A stretch of 64,000 nucleotides of DNA from JBBROS01 sp965213855. GTDB taxonomy: Bacteria; Pseudomonadota; Alphaproteobacteria; Acetobacterales; Acetobacteraceae. Positions 8,591-16,535 of the stretch are shown piece by piece. Under the pieces are notes generated by a model. It ran no database searches. It was not told the DNA's origin and worked only from the letters and a program-made list of their open reading frames with translations. Each line of letters opens with the position of its first letter. Positions within the stretch are counted from its first letter, which is position 1. A program made the translations under genes and the position numbers. The stretch is from assembly GCA_965213855.1 (NCBI GenBank), contig CBDCAA010000008.1, positions 992,001 through 1,056,000 on the forward strand. The letters are read 5' to 3'.

Positions 8591-9325
8591 TCAGCTGTTC
8601 TCGACCGAGACCGCCTCCGGCCCGCGGCGGCCATCGGCCACCTGCATCCGCACCGTCTGGTTCGGCTCGAGCCCGGACAACCCGCCGCGGTTCAGCGCCG
8701 AGATGTGCACGAACACGTCCTTGCCGCCGCCATCGGGCATGACGAACCCGAAGCCCTTCTCGGCATTGAACCACTTCACGGTGCCGCGCATCTCGACCGC
8801 GCTGCTCATGTCGACCGGGGTGCGGGCCGCCGGGCGCGGACGCTCGCCATACCCGCCGCCGCCGCCGCCGCCCATGCCCATCCCGCCGCCCGCACCACGC
8901 CCGGCCTCGGCCGTCGCCGTGCTCTCGTCGACGCTGTTGACCTCGGCCACCTGCGGGCCCTTCTGGCCGGCGGACGTCAGGACCTTGAGCGTCGCCCCGG
9001 GCGAGACCGTCTGATATCCGGCGCGCGACAGCACGCTGATGTGCAGGAACGCATCACCGCCGCCCCCGGCCAACTCGACGAAGCCGAAGCCCTTCTCGCC
9101 GTTGAACCACTTGACCACGGCCGAGGTCTCAGGCCCGGTCGGCGCATTGAACCCGCGTGGCGCGCCCCCGAAACCGGGCGGGGCGCGGTCGCCGCCGCGC
9201 GGCACGAACGCATCGCGCGGCACATACGGCTCGTCCCGCCGGCCACCTCCGAAATCGTCGTCCCGGCTTTTGCCGCGGCTGCCCCGGCGGGGGCTGTCAA
9301 AGGAACGGCGGTCTGGTGTGCTCAT
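8591..9325 (-). CDS. Double cold-shock-domain protein with Gly/Arg-rich linkers
   Basis: Single-stranded nucleic-acid-binding protein (RNA chaperone) with two cold-shock domains. The first, about residues 67-130, has VVKWFNGEKGFGFVEL and DAFLHISVL; the second, about 178-243, has GTVKWFNAEKGFGFVM and DVFVHISAL. Both keep the aromatic RNP1/RNP2 residues. The N-terminal 60 residues are Arg/Gly-rich and disordered, and a glycine run joins the domains. 244 residues, unlike the 70-residue CspA type but typical of alphaproteobacterial two-domain proteins. Confidence 0.9.
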   Translation of the reverse strand: MSTPDRRSFDSPRRGSRGKSRDDDFGGGRRDEPYVPRDAFVPRGGDRAPPGFGGAPRGFNAPTGPETSAVVKWFNGEKGFGFVELAGGGGDAFLHISVLSRAGYQTVSPGATLKVLTSAGQKGPQVAEVNSVDESTATAEAGRGAGGGMGMGGGGGGGYGERPRPAARTPVDMSSAVEMRGTVKWFNAEKGFGFVMPDGGGKDVFVHISALNRGGLSGLEPNQTVRMQVADGRRGPEAVSVENS

Positions 9326-9463
9326 TCTGGTGTCTCAAACAATGCTGATCGGATAAGGACAATGAGACTCGCCGGCGTGGTCCAACCCACCTTCATGCGA
9401 GACGTTTGCGGAGGCTACGCGATCCGCGCGGGTTTAGCCAGTGCTCTCGACGCCCAAGCGCTA

Positions 9464-10294
9464 TCACCCTGCCTGCCGCGGCCCCGCCGGCCGCCGGCAC
9501 CCCGCCCGTGCCGACGGCGCCAGATCGTCGCCCAACGCCGCGACCACCTGGCAGGCCGTCATGCGCCGGCGCCCCCGCGCGGCGGGCTGCCGGCCCAGGT
9601 TGATGCGCAGCACCCCGCCCCCGGCGAGAGCGATCCGCAGCGTCCCCTGCTGGATCGCGCGCATGTACAGCGGGATACCTAGGCTTGCCGGCGGAATCCG
9701 CCCGGCGGCGATCGCCGCCACCCGCTCGCGATAGTCTGCCGCAAGCACCGGCGTATGCGAGTGGTACCACCCGGTTGCCACATACCAGTTGCCGCCCGCC
9801 TCGTCTTGCAGCGCGGCGAGGTAGCGCGCCCCGTAATCCGCGTTGGACGACGGCTCGAATGCCTCCTCCAGCGAGGCGAACGCCCCCGGATGCGATTGCA
9901 GGTTGATCTGCATGCAGCCGACATCGACCTGCTGCGCCCCGCGCGCCAAGGCCAGCCGCACCCAGACGACCGCAGCGGTCTTGCTCTCGAAGTAGTAGGC
10001 CGCCCCATCGGCATTGACCGCCCACGGCCAGGGTTGCAGCCCCGGCAAGGGCGGCACCGGCCGGCCGCTTTCCGCCCGCGCGACGGCGCCGAGCAGTCCC
10101 GGCAAGGTGCCCCGCCGCCGCTCCGCCACCGCGATCGCCGCACTGCAGAGCGCGCTCTGCTGCACAGTCCAGCCCGACTCCGGTGCCAGCTCCGCCGCGC
10201 GGGCCGGCAATGCCAGCACGGTCAGCACGGCGGCCGCACACCAACACGGGCGAAGCCATCGCGCCGCCACCCGGCGGGCTAGAACGTCGCCCAC
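9464..10294 (-). CDS. Exported lytic transglycosylase (SLT domain)
   Basis: Cleaves peptidoglycan glycan strands. A signal peptide is visible (ARWLRPCWCAAAVLTVLALPARA). The SLT fold shows the catalytic Glu in VARAESG, then VDVGCMQINLQSHPG and NADYGARYLAAL. GTG 10294 is my start; it overlaps the end of the upstream VOC gene by 16 bases. GTG 10270 is an alternative that still keeps the signal peptide. About 276 residues. The C-terminal 60 residues are basic and low in structure. Could also act in a secretion or flagellar role, but nothing nearby supports that. Confidence 0.82.
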   Translation of the reverse strand: MGDVLARRVAARWLRPCWCAAAVLTVLALPARAAELAPESGWTVQQSALCSAAIAVAERRRGTLPGLLGAVARAESGRPVPPLPGLQPWPWAVNADGAAYYFESKTAAVVWVRLALARGAQQVDVGCMQINLQSHPGAFASLEEAFEPSSNADYGARYLAALQDEAGGNWYVATGWYHSHTPVLAADYRERVAAIAAGRIPPASLGIPLYMRAIQQGTLRIALAGGGVLRINLGRQPAARGRRRMTACQVVAALGDDLAPSARAGCRRPAGPRQAG

Positions 10295-10695
10295 AGTCCC
10301 GGGGTCGCGACCTCCACCGAATGCCCGTCGGGGTCCCGGAAATACAGGCTCGTCCCGCCATGGGACTGAATCACCCGGCTTTCGATGGCGACACCGTTCA
10401 GCATCAGGTGACGTTCCCACTCCTCCAGCGTCGGTGCCGGGATGGCGAGGCAGAGATGCTGCGACCCGCCGCCGTCATGCGGCGGAATGACCCCGCCCGG
10501 CACCGGGCTGGGCGACTTCGACGCGCCGCGCTTGAACAGCAGCAGCACCGCGCTGCCCGGCAAGGCCAGCGCCACCATCCGCTCGTCCTCCAGCAGCGCG
10601 GCGAGGCCGAACACCTGCTGGTAGAAGTCCCGCGACCTGTCCAGATCGGACACGTACAACGACGTCTCGAGCAGGTGGCTGATCATGGGAGACAT
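10279..10695 (-). CDS. VOC-family (glyoxalase/bleomycin-resistance fold) protein
   Basis: Small metal-dependent enzyme or binding protein of the vicinal oxygen chelate superfamily, about 138 residues. Strand-rich pattern with LETSLYVSDLDRSRDFYQQV at the start, QHLCLAI in the middle and YFRDPDGHSVEVATPG at the end, covering the paired beta-alpha-beta-beta-beta modules and likely metal ligands His/Glu. ATG 10695 or 10686 could be the start. It overlaps the lytic transglycosylase gene by 16 bases. An AT-rich TAATAT at 10740-10745 may be its -10 box. Reaction unknown. Confidence 0.8.
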   Translation of the reverse strand: MSPMISHLLETSLYVSDLDRSRDFYQQVFGLAALLEDERMVALALPGSAVLLLFKRGASKSPSPVPGGVIPPHDGGGSQHLCLAIPAPTLEEWERHLMLNGVAIESRVIQSHGGTSLYFRDPDGHSVEVATPGLWATF

Positions 10696-10826
10696 GGCCG
10701 CAAAACGCCGCTGGGCGGTGCCGGGTTGGCCCCGCGTTGATATTATCTCAATCAGCTTAACATCGCCGAACGATTTGCGAAACCTGCCCCGCCTTCCTGC
10801 AACCGCAAGCCGCCGCCATCCGGCAC

Positions 10827-12113
10827 TTACACCGGCTCCAGCCCGCACCACCGTGCAACCGTGAGCGCGATCACCCGCGTGACGTCGTGCATCGCCGTGA
10901 GCCCGACGCTCTCGTCTATCCCATGGATGTTGTCCGCGTCCGCGCCGTAGCAGGTCGCCTCCGTCCCCTGATACAGGCGGTAGAACCGGGCATCCGTGAG
11001 CCCGGTCGCCGTATAGTGCCGGACCGGCTCGCCCAGCACCGTGCGGTGCGCGGCTGCCACCGCCTGCGAGATCGCCTGCTCGGGCGGGAACAGGCAGCCA
11101 TCGGCCATGAACCCGCCGTAGCCGACCGCCATCCGCGCCCCCCGCAGCCGCTCGTCCGCCGCCGCATCGGCCACCACCGCCTCGATCTCGTGCGCCACGT
11201 CCCGGCACGACTGGCCCGGCATCACCCCGACCCGCACGCCGAGCTTCGCCCGGGTGGCGACCGAGCTGGTCCACTCGCCCCCCTCGATCGTGCCGATGTT
11301 GACATTGATCGGGTGGTTCTCCGCCGCGAAGGCCGGGTGCCGCCGCTCCGCCCGGTTCGCCCGGTCCTCATAGGCCCGCAGATGCTCCATCAGCGTCGCC
11401 GCCGCCTCGATCGCGTTAACGCCGGCATGCTTCTCACGCACATGCGCCGGCTTGCCGGTGACCGTCACCCAGGCCCACACCACCCCGACCTCGCCGACAT
11501 AGAGCGCCGGATAGCCTGGCCCCGGCTCCGGGATCAGGCACGCATCGGGCTTCGGCAGAGCGTGCATCACCGCCAGGGCGCCGTTGCCGGTGCACTCCTC
11601 CTCGATCACCGCCGCGAGCTGCAACTCGGCCGCCGGCTGCACGCCCGCCAGCCGCAGCGCCTGCAGCGCCGTCACGATGGATACCAGCCCCGCCTTCATG
11701 TCCCCGGCACCGCGGCCGTAGAGCCGCCCGCCACGCACGGCGGGCTCGAACGGCGGGGTGGTCCACAGATCGGCTGCCCCCTCCGGCACCACGTCCACGT
11801 GGCCCTGGAGCATCAAGCTCCGTCCAGCCGGCGCGCGGGCCCGGTGCACCGCGACCACGTTGTCCCGCCCGGCATAGGAGATCAGCGGCGGCGAGAAGCC
11901 GGGCACGTCGCGCAGCCGGTCGGCGTCCACCGGCACGCGACGGGACGCAAGCCCGAGTCCCTCATAGGCCGCGGCCATCGCATCGAGGCAGCCCGCCTCC
12001 TGCCCCAGCAGGCTGCGCTGCCGCACCAGCGTGCCGAGCAGGGCGACCGCATCGTCGCGCAGGCTGTCGACCGCCGCCATGACCGCCCGCTCGACTCCCG
12101 GATCCTGATCCAC
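10827..12113 (-). CDS. M20-family amidohydrolase (ArgE/DapE-type deacylase)
   Basis: Zinc-dependent hydrolase that removes an acyl group from an amino-acid-like substrate. Zinc ligands and catalytic residues are in place: GHVDVVPEG (His and Asp), GRGAGDMKAG (bridging Asp) and VIEEECTGNG (catalytic and metal Glu), with a dimerisation-domain stretch and the late ligand His in IHGIDE. 428 residues, normal for the ArgE/DapE group. The GTG start at 12113 has AGGAGG upstream. It is divergent from mutL. Which amino acid is deacylated cannot be told. Confidence 0.85.
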   Translation of the reverse strand: MDQDPGVERAVMAAVDSLRDDAVALLGTLVRQRSLLGQEAGCLDAMAAAYEGLGLASRRVPVDADRLRDVPGFSPPLISYAGRDNVVAVHRARAPAGRSLMLQGHVDVVPEGAADLWTTPPFEPAVRGGRLYGRGAGDMKAGLVSIVTALQALRLAGVQPAAELQLAAVIEEECTGNGALAVMHALPKPDACLIPEPGPGYPALYVGEVGVVWAWVTVTGKPAHVREKHAGVNAIEAAATLMEHLRAYEDRANRAERRHPAFAAENHPINVNIGTIEGGEWTSSVATRAKLGVRVGVMPGQSCRDVAHEIEAVVADAAADERLRGARMAVGYGGFMADGCLFPPEQAISQAVAAAHRTVLGEPVRHYTATGLTDARFYRLYQGTEATCYGADADNIHGIDESVGLTAMHDVTRVIALTVARWCGLEPV

Positions 12114-12248
12114 CCTCGCCTCCTGCGGCGCCGCGCCCGCCCGCCCTCGACAGCAACATCCGGACAAGCACCCGCCAGTGCAGCCGCCCGTGCACCGGCC
12201 AGCCACGCCTGCCTCGCCCGCACCCCTCCCCGATGCTATACACCCCGC

Positions 12249-14069
12249 ATGTCCCAACCCCGAATCCGGCGTCTGTCCGAGCGGCTGGTCAACCGCATCG
12301 CCGCCGGCGAGGTGATCGAGCGCCCGGCCGCCGCGGTCAAGGAACTGGTCGAGAACGCGCTCGACGCTGGCGCCACCCGCATCGCCATCCGCCTTGAGGG
12401 TGGGGGCATCGCCCGCATCGTCGTCGAGGATGATGGTGTCGGCATGGGTCCGGACGATCTCGTGCTCGCCGTCGAGCGCCACTGCACCAGCAAGCTGCCC
12501 GACCTGGACGGTCCCGACACGCTGGTCCGCATCGCCTCGCTCGGCTTCCGCGGGGAGGCGCTGCCCAGCATCGGCGCCGCCGCCCGGCTGGAGATCACGT
12601 CGCGCCAGGCCGCGTCGCCACACGGCCACTGTATCCGGGTCGAGGGGGGCCGCGTCTCTGACGTCGAGCCGGTCGGCGCGGCGCTCGGCACCCGGGTGGT
12701 CGTGGCCGACCTGTTCTTCGCGACGCCCGCGCGGCGCAAGTTTCTCAAGTCCGCGCGCACCGAGGCCGAGCATGCCGAGCTGGCGGCCGCCCGCCTGGCC
12801 TTCGCCGCCCCAGCCACCGCCATGCGGGTCGAGATCGACGGCCGGGTCGCCTTCGACCTGCCGGCCCAGACCTCGGCGGCCCGGGTCGCCGCCCTGCTCC
12901 GTGCCGGCGTGGCGCTGCTGCCGGTCCATGCCGCCCGCGACTCGGGGCTCATGACCGGGTTCGCCGCCCCGCCCAGCCATACCCGCGCCACCGCCGCCGC
13001 GCAGAGCCTGGTCGTCAACGGCCGCCCAGTGGCCGACCCGCTCTTGCGCACCGCCGTCCGCGTCGCCTACCGCGACGTGATCGAGGTGGGGCGCCACCCG
13101 GTCGTCGCCCTCTATCTGACGCTGCCGATGGACACGCTCGACGTCAACGTCCACCCCGCCAAGACCGAGCTGCGCTTCCAGGACCCGGCCGCCATCCGCT
13201 CCCTCGTCATCGGCGGACTTCGCGCGGCCCTCGGCGGGGGCGCCGGCACCGCGATGCCGGGTGTTCCCGCGGCCGCATGGCAGGGGTCCATGGCGGGCCC
13301 CATGGGCTCGCGCCCGCGCCTGCACTTGGTGTCGAGCCGCCCCGCCTACCCCGGTCCCGCCTACCCTGGTCCTGCCTATCCCGGTCCGGCCGGCTTCTCC
13401 GCGGCGCAGTTGCCGTTTAGCGCCGGCGCGGCACCCGGCGCCCGTCCCGCCTTCTCTCCCGCCGCCGTTCAGGCCGCGCAACCGGACCACCCGCTCGGCG
13501 CCGCCATCGCCCAGCTGTTCGACACCTACATCCTCGCCGTCTCCGCCGCGGGCCAGCTCGTGCTGGTCGACCAGCACGCCGCGCACGAACGCCTCACCCA
13601 TGAGGCGCTCCGCAGCCAGCATCACGCCGGCGGCGTCCGCAGCCAGCCGCTGTTGCTGCCGGCGGTCGTCGATCTCGCCCCCATCGACGCCGCCCGCGTG
13701 GCCGACGCGGCACCCAGCCTGGCCGAGCTCGGCCTCGAGCTGGAGCCGTTCGGTCCCGGCGCTATCCTGGTGCGCGCTCTGCCCGCAGCCTTGGGCGCGC
13801 CAGACCCCCGCTTGTTGCTGCAGGACGTTGCCGACGCCCTCGGCGACGGGTCCGGCGCCACCCCGCTCGAAGCGCGGATCGACGCCGTTCTCGCCCGCCT
13901 CGCTTGCCACGGCAGCATCCGGGCCGGCCGCCGCCTCAACCAGGCCGAGATGGACGCCCTGCTGCGCCAGATGGAGGCCACGCCCCGGGCCGCGACCTGC
14001 AGCCATGGCCGCCCCACCGTCCTGGCCTTGAGCCGCGCCGAGATCGAGGCATTGTTCGGTCGGCGTTGA
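12249..14069 (+). CDS. mutL: DNA mismatch repair protein MutL with intact endonuclease motif
   Basis: Couples mismatch recognition by MutS to strand incision. The N-terminal GHKL ATPase is complete (NRIAAGEVIERPAAAVKEL, then ALDAGAT, DDGVGM, GFRGEALPSI). The C-terminal endonuclease motif DQHAAHERLTHE (residues about 441-452, acidic residues E447 and E452) is present, as is the later ACHGSIRAG and CSHGRPT. So this MutL should nick DNA itself, as in species without MutH. 606 residues. The linker contains three 15-bp direct repeats (13341-13385). ATG 12249 is the obvious start. Confidence 0.96.
   Translation: MSQPRIRRLSERLVNRIAAGEVIERPAAAVKELVENALDAGATRIAIRLEGGGIARIVVEDDGVGMGPDDLVLAVERHCTSKLPDLDGPDTLVRIASLGFRGEALPSIGAAARLEITSRQAASPHGHCIRVEGGRVSDVEPVGAALGTRVVVADLFFATPARRKFLKSARTEAEHAELAAARLAFAAPATAMRVEIDGRVAFDLPAQTSAARVAALLRAGVALLPVHAARDSGLMTGFAAPPSHTRATAAAQSLVVNGRPVADPLLRTAVRVAYRDVIEVGRHPVVALYLTLPMDTLDVNVHPAKTELRFQDPAAIRSLVIGGLRAALGGGAGTAMPGVPAAAWQGSMAGPMGSRPRLHLVSSRPAYPGPAYPGPAYPGPAGFSAAQLPFSAGAAPGARPAFSPAAVQAAQPDHPLGAAIAQLFDTYILAVSAAGQLVLVDQHAAHERLTHEALRSQHHAGGVRSQPLLLPAVVDLAPIDAARVADAAPSLAELGLELEPFGPGAILVRALPAALGAPDPRLLLQDVADALGDGSGATPLEARIDAVLARLACHGSIRAGRRLNQAEMDALLRQMEATPRAATCSHGRPTVLALSRAEIEALFGRR
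13341..13385 (+). repeat. Three tandem 15-bp repeats in the MutL linker
   Basis: CCCGCCTACCCCGGT-like units repeat three times with few differences, coding for Pro-Ala-Tyr-Pro-Gly units at about residues 365-379 of MutL. They lie in the disordered linker between the ATPase and endonuclease domains, where length is free to vary. This could be a length-polymorphic site. Confidence 0.85.
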
Positions 14070-14081
14070 CCACCGGTCTTC

Positions 14082-14104
14082 GGGACGGGCCCGCCGCCCG
14101 TCCC
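14082..14104. terminator. Bidirectional terminator-like hairpin between mutL and the ferritin-like gene
   Basis: GGGACGGGC (14082-14090), 5-base loop, GCCCGTCCC (14096-14104). On the plus strand a T-richer stretch (GGTTTCTAGTTTATCG) follows. It sits between two convergent genes. Confidence 0.65.
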
Positions 14105-14114
14105 AGCCTGGTTT

Positions 14115-15014
14115 CTAGTTTATCGTTCCGTTCACCTTGTTCGGGAAGAATCCGCCGCCGGCCAGGTTGCCGCCATACGCGATCGCCAGCACCTGTTGCG
14201 GGGTGCGGCGGAACGCCAGGCTCTCGCTGTCCGCATTCACCGCGTTATAGGCTAGCCCCGGAATGGCGGTTCCCTCGTCGCCCACCCCGGACAGGCTCGC
14301 CCGCAGGGCAGAGATCGCGTTCGTCGCCACGCTCGCCCCAAGATTGGCCAGCAGCGTCCGGATCGACCCGGCCTGATACGCCTCCACCCCAAGCAGCCCT
14401 GACGCCGCCTGGATCGCCAGCGGACTTTGCAGCAAGGTCACAGCCCCATTCAGCGCCGTCACGCACACATCCTCAAGCACGTAGGCGCCCAGCAGGAACG
14501 CGACGTCTCCGGAGAACGGGTTGAACGTCTGCCCGGGCACGATCAGCCCGGCCATGATCGCCATCGCGGTCCAGCTATTCGTCAGGTCGATCGTCGGCTC
14601 GGCGATCGCGTTCGCCCCCAGCGACGCCCGCAGGAACCGCGCATGCTGCTGCTCGTCGACCGCCAGACGCTGCGCGTACTGCGCAATGGCCGCGCTCGCG
14701 AACGGCACCTTCGACCCGCCGATGACCGTGCCCTGCACGCCCGTCCCCGTCGTGTCGGCAGCCGCCAGCCCCGACCCGGTCAAGGCCCGCAAGTAATACT
14801 CGGCGCCCAGATATTCGAAGTTCAGCGCGAAGTTCATGATCGTCATGTCCGTCACGGTCTGCGCGTCCGCAGGCCGGCTCGACATCGCAGTCAAGCCCGC
14901 CGTCAGCGCCGCAGCCAGCGCGACACGCGTCACGCTCCGCCGCTCGACCTCATACTCGATCTCCTCGACGTCCAGCGTCGGTGTTGCAAGGTCACTCAGT
15001 TGCACGTCAGCCAT
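14115..15014 (-). CDS. Ferritin-like-fold protein of the desiccation-related type
   Basis: Four-helix-bundle ferritin-like protein (family resembling the plant desiccation-related pcC13-62 group). The candidate metal-binding helices include NFALNFEYLGAEYYLRAL and RLAVDEQQHARFLR, each with the Glu..Glu/His spacing of the fold. There is a hydrophobic segment (VALAAALTAGLTAMSS) ending near an ADAQ cleavage site, preceded by RR, so export is likely. 299 residues from ATG 15014. Its cellular role is unknown for bacterial members; iron handling or oxidative protection is only inferred. Confidence 0.78.
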   Translation of the reverse strand: MADVQLSDLATPTLDVEEIEYEVERRSVTRVALAAALTAGLTAMSSRPADAQTVTDMTIMNFALNFEYLGAEYYLRALTGSGLAAADTTGTGVQGTVIGGSKVPFASAAIAQYAQRLAVDEQQHARFLRASLGANAIAEPTIDLTNSWTAMAIMAGLIVPGQTFNPFSGDVAFLLGAYVLEDVCVTALNGAVTLLQSPLAIQAASGLLGVEAYQAGSIRTLLANLGASVATNAISALRASLSGVGDEGTAIPGLAYNAVNADSESLAFRRTPQQVLAIAYGGNLAGGGFFPNKVNGTIN

Positions 15015-15206
15015 GGTATTCCGTCCTGCTCGGGGTTCGATTGTCGAACGCCGATGCTGCCGTGCCGGTCTCGACATGGCTGCACACGTGTTCGTCAGGT
15101 AAGATCACGACCTCGTTCGGCCGTTACATCGCCTCATCGACGTTCTATTGCCGGCTGCGCGGGCGTCGCTACGCTGCTCGGATAAGCTCTGAGGGGGCCG
15201 ACCGCC

Positions 15207-15899
15207 ATGCCCGTCGTCAAGTATCGCGCCGTGCATCCGAACCTCATTCCCCGCCGCACCCGGATCGAGGTGCCGGGCTGGGCCGGACAGCCGAACCCGC
15301 GCGCCGACGGATCGCACGAATACCCCTGGCACTGCATCCCGTTCACCGAATACGCCCGCAATGGGATCGAACTCTGCTACCCATACGAGGCCGAGCTCCG
15401 CGTCACGAACGAGGGTGACGAACCCGCGTTCGGCGGGCCGGATCCGGCAAACGCACCCTTCCGCAGGTTCGGCGCCCAGTACTACACGCTGCAGCTCCTG
15501 GCCGACCTCAAGGTGCCGCCCGAGTACGCGGTGAAGGTCGAGACCCACCCGCGCTTCTACACCGACACGACAGGCACGGTCCCGATCGCGGTCCCTGCGG
15601 TGCTGCGCCACTGGTGGCCGATGATCTACTTCGTCGTCTTCAAGACGCCGGCGCCGGGCCAGACCCATTTGTTCCGCCCCGGCGAGCCCTTCCTGCTCGT
15701 GACCATCATCCCTGCCGAGGACAAGCTCGAGCTGGTCCAGATGCCGGACGACGAAGCGGCGGAGCGTGAACTGATCGCCCGCCGGATTTATGCCAGCCGC
15801 GCGAGCCTCGGCGCCGACAGCCAGTGGACCTCATCGACCGAAACGGTGTTCGACGGCACGTATCGCCGCCTGTTTGGCGCGGCCAAGTCCGTCCGCTGA
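15207..15899 (+). CDS. Conserved protein of unknown function (possibly DUF6065-like)
   Basis: 230 residues, soluble, no signal peptide or membrane segment. Rich in Pro and aromatic residues (PRADGSHEYPWHCIPFTEYA, then GIELCYPYEAELRV and FRRFGAQYYTLQ). The order 'C-I-P-F ... G-I-E-L ... P' resembles what I recall of DUF6065 proteins, but I cannot confirm that. GAGGGGG precedes ATG 15207. It is divergent from the ferritin-like gene across about 190 bp and convergent with the His-rich gene. No function proposed. Confidence 0.75.
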   Translation: MPVVKYRAVHPNLIPRRTRIEVPGWAGQPNPRADGSHEYPWHCIPFTEYARNGIELCYPYEAELRVTNEGDEPAFGGPDPANAPFRRFGAQYYTLQLLADLKVPPEYAVKVETHPRFYTDTTGTVPIAVPAVLRHWWPMIYFVVFKTPAPGQTHLFRPGEPFLLVTIIPAEDKLELVQMPDDEAAERELIARRIYASRASLGADSQWTSSTETVFDGTYRRLFGAAKSVR

Positions 15900-15933
15900 C
15901 GTCCGCTAGACGATGCCGGGCGGCGTAGCCGTC

Positions 15934-16287
15934 CTAGCGGATGAACACCCCGATCCCATGGTGGTGGTGATGGTGGTGATGGTGATGGTGGTAGAAGCCT
16001 GGACGCGCGTAGCCGCGGAACGGCGGCGGTGCGTAATAGCCAGGCCGATAGTAGCGGTAATGATGATGATGGTGGTGGTAGTATTGCACCTCCAGCACCT
16101 CGGCCGCCGGCGCCGCCTGCCGCGCATCCGCGGCCGACAGCAGCGCGGTCGCGTTCGGGATCGGACGCAGCAGGTCGGCGTAGCTCTCCACCCGCATCAC
16201 CTCGTCCAGCGTCGGCGCCGCTTGCGCCTGCCCGACCGCACTCAGCGCGCCTACGGCCCCGATCAGGCCGGCCAGCTTCTTGTCCAT
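15934..16287 (-). CDS. Exported His-rich protein with poly-histidine runs
   Basis: 117 residues. ATG 16287 has GGGAGAG upstream and starts a clear signal peptide (KKLAGLIGAVGALSAVGQAQA). The mature part has a short helical stretch, then a Tyr/Pro/Gly-rich segment holding two histidine runs of six and eleven residues, and ends in GIGVFIR. Such runs can bind Ni, Zn or Cu in the periplasm; that role is inferred. The DNA of the runs is a CAC/CAT trinucleotide tract (about 15957-15992), so its length may vary between strains. A general-stress-type promoter precedes it. Confidence 0.75.
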   Translation of the reverse strand: MDKKLAGLIGAVGALSAVGQAQAAPTLDEVMRVESYADLLRPIPNATALLSAADARQAAPAAEVLEVQYYHHHHHHYRYYRPGYYAPPPFRGYARPGFYHHHHHHHHHHHGIGVFIR

Positions 16288-16346
16288 CGAACTCTCCCCA
16301 TTCCACGCGTCGCGGCAGCGGTCGCGGCTGCCGAACCCGCTGACAG

Positions 16347-16371
16347 AACGGCAAACACAAGGGATCGTTCC
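16347..16371 (-). promoter_or_regulatory. Candidate EcfG (general stress) promoter of the His-rich gene
   Basis: On the minus strand GGAAC (16367-16371), a 16-base spacer and CGTT (16347-16350), a full match to the GGAAC-N16/17-CGTT element of alphaproteobacterial general-stress promoters. Predicted transcript start about 53 bases before ATG 16287. By-eye match, but both hexamer cores and spacing agree. Confidence 0.6.
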
Positions 16372-16535
16372 CCTTGCCGTCGCCGAGGCGTTCGAGCGGC
16401 AGGCCAGCACGGGCGTCCTCTTGCCCGGAGACTTTGATACAAGGACAGCGCCCTTCCAGCGCCGATCAGCCAGCCCCAGTCACCGACGTTCGGGGTCATT
16501 CGTCTGCGACCACACCCAGCGTGCCTCGGGCGGCG

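Noticed and set aside
10827..14069. Open frames over 1000 residues on both strands across the M20 gene and mutL
   Set aside because: They join the real M20 or mutL frame to an antisense or upstream GC-rich reading of the neighbour; conserved motifs exist only in the M20 (10827-12113) and MutL (12249-14069) parts.
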